This document shows, piece by piece, positions 1-7,403 of a stretch of DNA of 47,195 nucleotides. The notes beneath the pieces are model-generated. The model searched no databases. It was not told where the DNA came from and worked only from the letters and a program-made list of their open reading frames with translations. Source of the stretch: CAYSSJ01 sp964433675. Lineage in GTDB: Bacteria > Cloacimonadota > Cloacimonadia > Cloacimonadales > TCS61. Both the position numbers and the translations under genes were made by a program. Where the stretch lies: assembly GCA_964433675.1 (NCBI GenBank), contig CAYSSJ010000020.1:1-47195 (forward strand), read 5' to 3'. Every line of letters begins with the position of its first letter. Position 1 is the stretch's first letter.

Positions 1-110
1 TTAAATGCCACACTTCCTCAGTTCACACTTCGATACGTCCCGCACCTACTTTCCCTGCTATACCAACTAAGAAAAAGAAAGTAGGTGCGGGACTACTCAG
101 TGTGACAAAC
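1..110. repeat. Nested palindromic element, copy A1
   Basis: This is the first of three near-identical copies (others at 2773-2879 and 3254-3340). The core is a perfect 17-bp inverted repeat, GTCCCGCACCTACTTTC at 37-53 and its complement at 77-93, around a 23-base loop. An outer inverted pair, TCACACT at 23-29 and AGTGTGA at 99-105, encloses it. No protein is evident. It could act as a transcript-end hairpin for the gene on its right, but there is no clear T-run, so I treat it as an intergenic repeat of unknown function. Confidence 0.8.
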
Positions 111-111
111 T

Positions 112-236
112 TCAGAACTCTAAACCCTCAACCCTGAACTCTAAACCGCATTAACCATTATTCATTATATATTGTTCATTCTCACAAGTTTCCTCTCCCC
201 TCTATTTTCTACCTTCTATCTTCTATCTTCTTCACT
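112..236. repeat. Degenerate heptanucleotide (7-bp) repeat island 1
   Basis: Reading the plus strand in steps of seven from about position 113, each unit resembles its neighbours, for example CTAAACC and CTCAACC early on and ATCTTCT repeated near 220. Phase holds to the stop codon of the GLUG-protein gene at 237-239. The units are pyrimidine-rich on this strand. No coding potential is seen. Similar islands lie elsewhere in the window. Confidence 0.75.
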
Positions 237-2036
237 CTATTTCAAAAACAGCATCCGTTTGGTTTGCGCATCATCTCCAGCTTGGAAATGATAGAGATAA
301 ACTCCGCTTGCCACCTGTCTGTCTTTCTCATCTCTACCGTTCCAGACAATCTGATGTTCACCGGCTGCAAACTCTGAGCTTGCTAATGTACGCACAAATT
401 GTCCGCGGGTATTGAATACTCTTATCTCAACTAAACTCGGCTGATGGAGCGAAAACTCTATTGTCGTCTGTGGGTTGAAGGGATTGGGATAGTTTCTAAT
501 TGAGATCTCGGCTATTGAGATCAGATGATCGGCAGAGACGGGTGATTGCAGCAAGTATGGATAACCGTCGTTGATAGAATGATCGCTATCCTCAGACCAA
601 ATTTGGTCAAAATCCCATTCTAAGTAAGTATTAGCTGCATAGGGATATGTGAGCTCGGCGGTAGTTCTCCCTTCTCCACCTGAAGAGACGTTTTGCATAC
701 TAGCATCCATATCCCAGTAAGAATTTATTATTTGAGAATCTTCCTGCAATCCTATCAAACCACCGATATCCTCTTCACCTTCCACATAACCAACTGAGTA
801 ACTATTGGTTACAATCGAATCATACAGATAGCCCACCAATCCGCCGGTGCGGTTATTTCCCAATACTGATCCTCGGCTATAACAATTCTCGATATTTGCC
901 TTATCGGTAAGGTATCCTACTAATCCACCCAGGTAGAAGTATCCCGAAACTTCACCGCTAGCATAGCTAGTTTTGATGGAATATTCCGGCGTCATAGTTC
1001 TATCCGGCACAAAAATTTTATCCGGTAGTTCCAGCTTATCCAAACTTGATGGATCGAAGGTGGAGAATCCAACTAATCCACCGGCGTAGTAATGTCCGTC
1101 AACTTGGGCTGAGCTGGAGCTATTTCTGATGGAAGTACCCACATCAATACCCAGAATACCACCGGCTCCGTAGAGGCAGCTCACATAGCCTTCACTAAAG
1201 CACTCCCCTATGGATGAGTAAAAACTAAATCCAGCTATACCTGCTCCGGCATTATCGCCGCTGACTTCACCTTTGCTAAAACTATTTTTTATGGAAGTCA
1301 GCAGCTGTTCACCAACCAGACCGCCGAATGCCCATCCCCCCGATGGTACGCCGGTAATATTACCATAGTTGCCGGAATTTTCTATCGAGGAATACTCGCT
1401 ATAGCCGATTAGTCCACCGACGAAATTGGGACCAATGACTTCAGAGTAACTATCCGAATTGATGATGCCCGAATTATTACACTCACCGACGATGCCACCT
1501 GCTTGCCCTTCTGTCTGCATAGCTTGGACAATACTTTGCGCACCAACTGTGCAATTGTTCACCAAAGATGCTTGCATAGCGCCGATCAGAGCTCCAACTT
1601 TGGATGCGCCGGTGATATGAACATTATTCAGTGTCAGATTAGATATTTCCGCATCGGATAGGGAGCCAAACAGTCCTACATGGGTAAGTTCGGAACGATC
1701 TACAACAAGTCCGTCGATACTGTTCCCAGCACCGTTATAGCTGCCGGTAAAACTTCGCTGCGATATAGCGATGGGAAGCCAACCTTGGGAGTCGAACCAA
1801 GCGGTAGTCTCAGAAGCGTTTATATTGGCTGTTTGGATATAATGGCTGGCGAAACGGATCTGCTGATCGGGGGTGGGAACCACATCATTATTTGCTGTGA
1901 TCCAATAGAGATTCTCCAGAGTTTCTATTTGGTAGGGATGATTTTCTGTACCATCACCTAGGGCAGGTGCTGTAGCAGTTTGTGCGAGTATAGAAGTGCT
2001 AATGATAAGCAGGAATAGGATGAAATTTAGTTTCAA
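237..2036 (-). CDS. Secreted GLUG-motif repeat protein with T9SS/FlgD-like C-terminal sorting domain
   Basis: This 599-residue protein starts with a signal peptide (hydrophobic FILFLLIISTSILAQ). The start codon is TTG at 2036, chosen because a GGAGGT ribosome site lies about seven bases upstream and the signal peptide begins there. Residues about 120-450 hold many copies of a GLUG-type repeat (GGLVGY...I.NSYS.G.V.G), which folds as a parallel beta structure and is typical of bacterial surface adhesins. Residues about 510-599 form the carboxy-terminal domain with YPNPFNPQTTI, FNTRGQFVRTL and GVYLY motifs, known from type IX secretion cargo and FlgD-like Ig folds. The protein is probably exported to the cell surface. 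Ligand unknown. The same tail ends the proteases at 7404-11579 and 19986-25565. Confidence 0.85.
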   Translation of the reverse strand: MKLNFILFLLIISTSILAQTATAPALGDGTENHPYQIETLENLYWITANNDVVPTPDQQIRFASHYIQTANINASETTAWFDSQGWLPIAISQRSFTGSYNGAGNSIDGLVVDRSELTHVGLFGSLSDAEISNLTLNNVHITGASKVGALIGAMQASLVNNCTVGAQSIVQAMQTEGQAGGIVGECNNSGIINSDSYSEVIGPNFVGGLIGYSEYSSIENSGNYGNITGVPSGGWAFGGLVGEQLLTSIKNSFSKGEVSGDNAGAGIAGFSFYSSIGECFSEGYVSCLYGAGGILGIDVGTSIRNSSSSAQVDGHYYAGGLVGFSTFDPSSLDKLELPDKIFVPDRTMTPEYSIKTSYASGEVSGYFYLGGLVGYLTDKANIENCYSRGSVLGNNRTGGLVGYLYDSIVTNSYSVGYVEGEEDIGGLIGLQEDSQIINSYWDMDASMQNVSSGGEGRTTAELTYPYAANTYLEWDFDQIWSEDSDHSINDGYPYLLQSPVSADHLISIAEISIRNYPNPFNPQTTIEFSLHQPSLVEIRVFNTRGQFVRTLASSEFAAGEHQIVWNGRDEKDRQVASGVYLYHFQAGDDAQTKRMLFLK

Positions 2037-2722
2037 ATTTTTACCTCCATCTTTATTTTACCGGTTTTCAGCAGAAACTATAGCTGCTTTCTACCAGTTT
2101 TTCGGGTCATAGTTTGTACCATATTTTTTGTGTCAATGTAAAAGAGTGGTACGTTATACGGAATGGGAGGTGAGAAGTGAGAAGATGGGAGTTTAGGTGG
2201 ATAGGATTGATTTTATCCACAAATTTCACGAATTTACACGAATTTTCTTTTTTTTATTAACCACCGAGATTCACCGAGGTTTTTCTTTTTACAAAAAGCT
2301 AAAAGCTAGAAGCTAAAAGGGATAGGTTATACGTGATCCTCCTTCGCCGAAGCTACGGAGGACACAGTATGTGATACGGAAAGGGAGGTGAGAAGATGGG
2401 AGGTTAGGTGGATAGGATTGATTTTATCCACAAATTTCACGAATTTACACGAATTTTCTTTTTTTAATTAACCACCGAGATTCACCGAGGTTTTTCTTTT
2501 TACAAAAAGCTAAAAGCTAAAAGCTAGAAGCTAAAAGGGTTTTGAGCTTTATCATCACATTTTTGCTGAAGAAAAAGAGCTAAAGAATAGAAAAAATCCA
2601 AATACCCCCAGTGAAATATTTCTTACGAAATTTCACGGGGTAGGCAAATAAATTCCAAATACCGAATAACCGAAACGGATGTCTGTTCGTGCTAATCAAC
2701 AAATCGCTATTCTCTACCAGTC
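2037..2722. repeat. Non-coding spacer with a 211-bp-period direct duplication
   Basis: No gene is credible here. A block beginning near 2153 (GGGAGGTGAGAAG, then a TTTTATCCAC phrase, a CACGAATTT phrase, an ACCACCGAG phrase and AGCTAAA units) is repeated from about 2373 to 2540. The shared GATAGGATTG lies at 2200 and 2411, so the period is 211 bp. Between the copies is a hairpin, TCCTCC at 2337-2342 with GGAGGA at 2357-2362, also found at 43953-43978. The AGCTAAA/AGCTAGA units keep 7-bp phase; the CACGAATTT units are nearer to 10-bp phase. Confidence 0.75.
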
Positions 2723-2770
2723 GTCATCCTGAGTGATCCCGACTTGTCGGGATTGTATCGAAGGGTGACA
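2723..2770. repeat. Nested palindromic element, variant D1
   Basis: The element runs from GTCATCCTGAGTG to TATCGAAGGGTGAC, with a perfect inner stem ATCCCGAC (2736-2743) / GTCGGGAT (2746-2753). Its outer arms resemble those of copies A1-A3 and D2, but the inner hairpin is different. No protein is encoded. Confidence 0.7.
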
Positions 2771-2772
2771 AA

Positions 2773-2879
2773 TTAAATGCCACACTTCCTCAGCTCACAC
2801 TTCGATACGTCCCGCACCTACTTTCCCGGTTATACCAACTAAGAAAAAGAAAGTAGGTGCAGGACTACTCAGTGTGACA
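2773..2879. repeat. Nested palindromic element, copy A2
   Basis: This is nearly identical to A1 (1-110). The left arm at 2809-2825 and right arm at 2849-2865 pair with one mismatch near 2861. It directly follows variant D1, so two members of the family sit side by side. Confidence 0.8.
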
Positions 2880-2884
2880 TGTTC

Positions 2885-3253
2885 TGTTCTCTTCCATCTT
2901 TCTTCTATCTTCTATCTTCTTACTTACTCCTACTTACTGCCTACTGTATTCTGTATTCCGTATTCTGTCTTCCGTCTTTTCCCAAACCAATCAACTAATT
3001 AACCAATCAACCACTCCCTGCTTCTCACTTTTCGCCTTGTCGTTCTTTCGTGCAGCATGTCTTTGTATTTTTCCGAAGACAAGATGATATCTTGTCCTAC
3101 GGTTCTTGCTATTCATCATTTGTAAAAGAGATTTCTCCACTCCGAGCTCGGTCCATTCTCCGCTGGGCTTCGAATGGCAGGCGAAATGACTGGATTTCCT
3201 TAAACTTTCAACGATTAAACGATTCAACATCTCCATGCTTCTCTTGCGCCAAG
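2885..3253. repeat. Heptanucleotide island 2 and a further palindromic stretch
   Basis: From about 2885 to 3040 the plus strand reads as 7-base units such as TCTGTAT, TCCGTAT and TCTGTCT, in continuous phase. After it come an inverted repeat, GACAAGAT (3078-3085) / ATCTTGTC (3089-3096), and at about 3115-3190 a GAGATTTCTC...GGCGAAATGAC stretch. The latter resembles dispersed intergenic repeats of many genomes, but it occurs once here. The short open frames across this stretch on both strands look fortuitous. Confidence 0.65.
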
Positions 3254-3340
3254 ACACACTTCGATACGTCCAGCACCTACTTTCCCGGTTATACCAACTA
3301 AGAAAAAGAAAGTAGGTGCGGGACTACTCAGTGTGACAAA
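3254..3340. repeat. Nested palindromic element, copy A3
   Basis: Third copy of the A element. The left arm at 3268-3284 and right arm at 3308-3324 pair with one mismatch near 3272. The outer arms are the same as in A1 and A2, except that the left end is shortened. Confidence 0.8.
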
Positions 3341-3540
3341 CATCAGAACTCTAAACACTAAACTCCTAAACATCATCTTGCTACTCTTGCACCACTTCTC
3401 ACCTGTTTTCTTCTTGCTCTTCTCGCATACTCACAACTCACTACTCATAACTCACAACTGCTCGTCACTCGTTACTCGTTACTCGTCACTATTCTCCTTG
3501 CTTTGTCCTTCGTAGCCTTTTAGGCGAAGAAGGTTCACCT
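3341..3540. repeat. Heptanucleotide island 3
   Basis: From about 3345 to 3500 the sequence can be cut into 7-mers that keep phase, for example CACAACT, CACTACT and CATAACT near 3430, then ACTCGTT and ACTCGTC near 3475. It ends with a diverged copy (about 3505-3535) of the GGAGGA hairpin seen at 2337 and 43953. It lies just beyond the 3' end of the minus-strand barrel gene. No gene is seen. Confidence 0.7.
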
Positions 3541-3542
3541 GC

Positions 3543-4397
3543 TCAAAATAACTGATAGGACAGACTAAGCCCGAGATTTTGTTCGAAACGAACTTCGTCT
3601 ATCACTTGTTTATCATAGAGCAATTGCAGATAGAGATTCATATTGACCATCCCGATCAGTTTGGCAGAGAGAACATGCTCCCAGTTCATATCGAGCGCTT
3701 TCCAGTTATCATCCGGATCATCATCCGCTTCGGAATAATAGAGCGCTTGGTAGAGATAGAGTTTGGTATTATATTGCACCATATCGCGCAGCAGCGGAGT
3801 CTCGAATTCGGCAACAAATTCCAAACCGCCATCGGTTGCATCGATGAAATCGTCTTCTCTTGCTTCCAGTAATTGTTTGAATGCCACACCGATACGAGTG
3901 GTAAGTTCTCTTCTTTCCGTCTTGATAATTTGGCGTGCCACACCGAAACTCTCGGTTATGGTGATGGGATTCACCACTTTGGTCTCCTCACCTCCGAGTT
4001 TATCTATAAACTGACTTTCGAAACGGAGTGCGGCGAATGGATCGACTTCCCATCCGAAGGTGAAGCGAAACATAGATTCCAAATCTATCTGGTCGGTGCT
4101 TTTTGTCGGTTTTGCCCAATATTTCTCGCCATTTTCGTCCAATTCCTGCATATGAGACTGTCCGAAGGCGAGTTTTACCGTATTACGATTGTGCATGATC
4201 TCGCTTAGTTGTCTTCTGAAGATCGTATTCAGATTGACAGACCAATTAACATTACTTCTCTCTTCTCCCACCCAGTTATCGCTATAAGTATTCTGCGAGA
4301 GATTAAGTGCGATAGAACCGGATTTTTGCCATCCTTCTGCTAGCAACATAGTGCTGAACAGAATCACAAATACTAGTAAAAAAAATGTTTTTTTCAT
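3543..4397 (-). CDS. DUF3078-like outer-membrane beta-barrel protein
   Basis: The 284-residue protein has a cleavable signal peptide (FFLLVFVILFSTMLLAEG). The mature part opens with the W.KSGSIALNLSQ.TYSDNWVG pattern typical of DUF3078-type proteins of Bacteroidota and relatives, followed by alternating beta strands. It ends in LSLSYQLF, an aromatic-ended strand like the signal read by the BAM machinery. A GAGG ribosome site precedes the ATG. It probably sits in the outer membrane; its substrate is unknown. Only 15 bases separate it from the MscS gene upstream on the same strand, so co-transcription is likely. Confidence 0.7.
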   Translation of the reverse strand: MKKTFFLLVFVILFSTMLLAEGWQKSGSIALNLSQNTYSDNWVGEERSNVNWSVNLNTIFRRQLSEIMHNRNTVKLAFGQSHMQELDENGEKYWAKPTKSTDQIDLESMFRFTFGWEVDPFAALRFESQFIDKLGGEETKVVNPITITESFGVARQIIKTERRELTTRIGVAFKQLLEAREDDFIDATDGGLEFVAEFETPLLRDMVQYNTKLYLYQALYYSEADDDPDDNWKALDMNWEHVLSAKLIGMVNMNLYLQLLYDKQVIDEVRFEQNLGLSLSYQLF

Positions 4398-4412
4398 GAT
4401 TTCCTCACTTTC

Positions 4413-5204
4413 TTATTTATCCAGATGAACATCCAATTGTGGGAAGGGGATAGAGATCCCTTCTTGATTGAATGCTTCATAGACTTTTTGTTTGATATCG
4501 AAATTCAGCGGCCAGAAGTCAGTTGATTTTGCCCAAGCGCGTACGGTGATATCTACCGAACTATCGTTGAGCTCGGAGAGAAAGATCATGGGAGTCGGTT
4601 CATCGAGCACACGCTCATCGGCTTCCAAGACTTTTCTGAGCACGGCTTCCGCTCTGTCGAAGCTTTCTCCGTAAGGTATAGAGAACACCCATTGTCCTCT
4701 TCTGGTCTCGTGTACTGAATAATTGGTCAAACTCTGAGTTGCCAGAGAACCGTTGGGAATTACGACCTTTACATTATCAACTGTTTGCAGGATTGTGCTG
4801 AAGATCTGGATATCCCTCACTGTTCCCAAATACCCTTGTGCTTCGATAAAGTCTCCCACTTTGAAAGGTCGGAAGATGAGGATCAAAACACCACCGGCAA
4901 AATTCTGCAAAGTGCCTGATAGTGCCAGACCAAAAGCCAAACCGGCAGCACCGAGAATGGTGATAAAGGCGGTCATCTTGATACCAAGAACTGAGAGTGC
5001 TGTGATTAGCAGTAGTATCTTTAAACCTATTTTTGTAAGCGATTGGACGAATTTGGAGAGTGACTCTTCCGTGTGGCTCTTCTCCATACCTTTTTTGATA
5101 AATCTAACCAATGCTCTGACAATAATGGAACCGACGAGCCAGACGAGTATAGCAAGTACGATTCTACCGCCATATTCAATAATCTGTGGTAAATACTCTT
5201 CCAT
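4413..5204 (-). CDS. mscS: Small-conductance mechanosensitive channel, MscS family
   Basis: The reading frame can extend to 5306, but the ATG at 5204 has an AAGGAG ribosome site six bases upstream and begins at the natural first segment (MEEYLPQIIEYGGRIVLAIL), giving 263 residues, close to E. coli MscS. There are three membrane segments in residues 10-100. The pore helix is GLALSGTLQNFAGGVLIL, followed by the beta domain FRPFKVGDFIEAQGYLGTV and the conserved IPNGSLATQSLTNYS. The channel opens under membrane tension during osmotic downshock and releases solutes from the cytoplasm. It stands upstream of the DUF3078-like barrel gene. Confidence 0.92.
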   Translation of the reverse strand: MEEYLPQIIEYGGRIVLAILVWLVGSIIVRALVRFIKKGMEKSHTEESLSKFVQSLTKIGLKILLLITALSVLGIKMTAFITILGAAGLAFGLALSGTLQNFAGGVLILIFRPFKVGDFIEAQGYLGTVRDIQIFSTILQTVDNVKVVIPNGSLATQSLTNYSVHETRRGQWVFSIPYGESFDRAEAVLRKVLEADERVLDEPTPMIFLSELNDSSVDITVRAWAKSTDFWPLNFDIKQKVYEAFNQEGISIPFPQLDVHLDK

Positions 5205-5383
5205 GTCAATCTCCTTTCTTGTTTCTTTTGTGTATCTTTGACTTTTGGACAATTTTATGTCAAGCAGAAGATAGCAGCCCCTTTTTCCCAGTTTAGCTAA
5301 ATCCATAAAATACAGATGGTTAGTGGATGCAAATCAACTTTTCCTCAAACAACTTAATTATAATTGGTTCAGACGCAATTTCT

Positions 5384-5440
5384 GGAATAAGAATGCTATT
5401 CCAAAAATGGTTGACTTCGCAACCATAGTGAAAATATTTG
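5384..5440 (+). promoter_or_regulatory. Promoter and candidate MarR operators before marR
   Basis: Two inverted repeats precede the regulator gene: GGAATA-N7-TATTCC at 5384-5402 and TGGTTG-N6-CAACCA at 5409-5426. The second overlaps a TTGACT hexamer (5411-5416), which has a TATTTG hexamer 18 bases further on (5435-5440). A MarR dimer binding here would block its own transcription, the usual arrangement in this family. The sites are read by eye; the assignment is inference. Confidence 0.45.
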
Positions 5441-5465
5441 TGCACTAATCGAGTAGGAGGTTGAA

Positions 5466-5915
5466 ATGAGATTGGATAGAGATAGGCTTTTAGGCTTTTA
5501 TATCGGGTTTATCAGTCGCCAGGCGCATCGCTTTTTCGAGCAGGAATTCAAGCCTTATCAATTGGGAAGAGGATCGCTATTCATTCTAAAAAAGCTCTAT
5601 GAAAAAGATGGTGTGCATCAGTCTGTATTGCAAAGCTCCATACATGTGGACAAGGCGAACATAACCCGTGTAGTAGCAAAACTGGCGGAATTGGGTTATA
5701 TCAGGAAGGAGCCCGACAGCGTTGATAATCGTGCCAATCTAATCTATCTTACTGAAAAGGCGTATGATTTCAAACCGAGATTCGAGGCGATCATCAGAAA
5801 ATGGAATGATATTCTTACGACAGAGCTGAGCGACGAGGAGAAAGCGATGTTGAAGGATATGCTTATCAGGATGTGTGAGAACACGTTGGATTATTTTTCC
5901 GAGCAAGGTATTTAG
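5466..5915 (+). CDS. MarR-family transcriptional regulator
   Basis: A 149-residue winged-helix protein. It has an amino-terminal dimerisation helix (LGFYIGFISRQAHRFFEQEF), a recognition region around HVDKANITRVVAKLAELGYIRKE and the wing with the family's D.R.....LTEKA pattern (DNRANLIYLTEKAYD). The ATG has an AGGAGG ribosome site five bases upstream. Its stop codon abuts the start of the MATE transporter, so the two are one operon. The protein probably represses this operon until a small toxic ligand binds it. The ligand cannot be told from sequence. Confidence 0.9.
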   Translation: MRLDRDRLLGFYIGFISRQAHRFFEQEFKPYQLGRGSLFILKKLYEKDGVHQSVLQSSIHVDKANITRVVAKLAELGYIRKEPDSVDNRANLIYLTEKAYDFKPRFEAIIRKWNDILTTELSDEEKAMLKDMLIRMCENTLDYFSEQGI

Positions 5916-7295
5916 ATGCAGCAAAGAAAACATATTTTAGCGGATCAGAATATAAAGCGTCTGCTTTTCAAACTTTCGCTACCGGCGACTACCGGTATGC
6001 TGGTGATTGCTCTCTATAATGTAGTAGACACCATTTTTGTCGGGCGCGGAGTCGGACCGCTGGGCATTGCCGGATTATCCATCGTCTTCCCCATCCAGAT
6101 GATTGTACTGTCTATCGGGCAGTTATTCGGCATCGGTGGAGCTTCGGCAGTTTCGCGCAGTTTGGGTGAAGGTGATGAGGAGAAAGCGCAATCTGTTATC
6201 GGGACGGTTTATTCCTCTGCTATCATCATCTCCGTTTTGCTCACTGTGGTCGCATTGGTATTCAAGGAACAGTTTCTCACCCTCTTTGGTGCCACCGAGG
6301 CTATTTATCCCTATGCCAAGGATTATTATGAGATCATCGTATTGGCATCGATTTTATTCATTATCACTATGACGACCAATAATCTACTTAGGTCGGAGGG
6401 ACATGCCCGCATAGCGATGCTCACGATGATAATCGGAGCTGTATCCAATATTTTTTTGGATGCGCTATTTATCTTCGGTTTGAATATGGGAATTCGTGGG
6501 GCAGCCTGGGCTACTGTGGTGGCGAAGATCCTATCCGTTATCTATGTAGTGATCTATATCTGTAAGGGTAAGAGTATTTTAAAAGTGCAGCTCAGGCATC
6601 TTTCCATCAAGTTTGACCTGCTAAAAGAGATCCTGTCGATCGGTACTGCCTCATTTATCCGCAGTGTAGCCGCAAGCATGGTTTTTGCGTTGTTCAACAA
6701 CGCACTAGGAACTCATGGCGGTGATCTTGCCATCGCAGCCTATGGTATCGTACAGCGATTTCTGCGGCTGATTATCATGCCGTTGATTGGCATTGGTCAT
6801 GGATTGCAGCCGATAGTCGGTTACAACTACGGTGCCAAGCGTTTTGATAATGTATTGAGAGCAAACAAATTAGCCATTATCTGGGCAACCTCACTCTCCC
6901 TATTCGGTTGGTTGGTAGTTCAGCTCTTTGCCAGACCATTGATGGCAATATTTACCGCTGATCCCGAATTGATCGCCGCCGGAGCTCATGCATTGCGGCA
7001 TATGCTCTTCATGCTGCCGGTAGTCGGGTTTCATCTGGTGGGTACAGTTATGTTCATGGCACTTGGCAAAGCACTGCCGTCGATACTACTCTCCATGAGC
7101 AGAGAGATCCTCTTTCTTATCCCACTAATCTTAATTTTGCCGAACTTTTTCGGCGTCGATGGAGTTTGGCTCACTATGCCGATCGCCGATGTATTGGCAT
7201 TTAGCCTCACTTTTACTTTATTTACTCGGGAGATGAAGAAAATGAAAATATTGCACGAGATGTCGGAGGTTAGTTTGGTAGGCAAACAACAATGA
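5916..7295 (+). CDS. MATE-family multidrug/sodium efflux transporter
   Basis: The 459-residue integral membrane protein has about 12 hydrophobic segments in two related halves, matching the MATE family size. The opening (LLFKLSLPATTGMLVIALYNVVDTIFVGRGVGPLGIAGLSI) is the MepA/DinF-like signature, and the second half repeats it around IRSVAASMVFALFNNALG. It would export cationic or amphipathic compounds across the inner membrane using a proton or sodium gradient. The ATG begins at the base after the marR stop codon, so translation is coupled. A hairpin terminator follows at 7351-7385. Confidence 0.93.
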   Translation: MQQRKHILADQNIKRLLFKLSLPATTGMLVIALYNVVDTIFVGRGVGPLGIAGLSIVFPIQMIVLSIGQLFGIGGASAVSRSLGEGDEEKAQSVIGTVYSSAIIISVLLTVVALVFKEQFLTLFGATEAIYPYAKDYYEIIVLASILFIITMTTNNLLRSEGHARIAMLTMIIGAVSNIFLDALFIFGLNMGIRGAAWATVVAKILSVIYVVIYICKGKSILKVQLRHLSIKFDLLKEILSIGTASFIRSVAASMVFALFNNALGTHGGDLAIAAYGIVQRFLRLIIMPLIGIGHGLQPIVGYNYGAKRFDNVLRANKLAIIWATSLSLFGWLVVQLFARPLMAIFTADPELIAAGAHALRHMLFMLPVVGFHLVGTVMFMALGKALPSILLSMSREILFLIPLILILPNFFGVDGVWLTMPIADVLAFSLTFTLFTREMKKMKILHEMSEVSLVGKQQ

Positions 7296-7350
7296 TCTGG
7301 CTTCAGATTTATCTTGATAGTTGATATTTCTATAGAAAGCAATAAAAAAG

Positions 7351-7385
7351 AGGGACAGGCTGCCAGGCTTGTCCCTTCGCTTTTT
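7351..7385 (+). terminator. Rho-independent terminator of the marR-MATE operon
   Basis: AGGGACAGGCT (7351-7361) pairs with GGCTTGTCCCT (7366-7376) over 11 bp with two G-U wobbles, and is followed by TCGCTTTTT. The wobble pairs favour the plus transcript. Read on the minus strand two pairs become A-C mismatches, but a T6 run follows there (7345-7350), so it may also help end the C25 protease transcript. Confidence 0.75.
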
Positions 7386-7403
7386 AGGAGGCAGAAAATG
7401 AAT

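Noticed and set aside
3050..3301. Short open frames on both strands across the left spacer
   Set aside because: They run through palindromic repeats shared with other spacers and carry no ribosome site.
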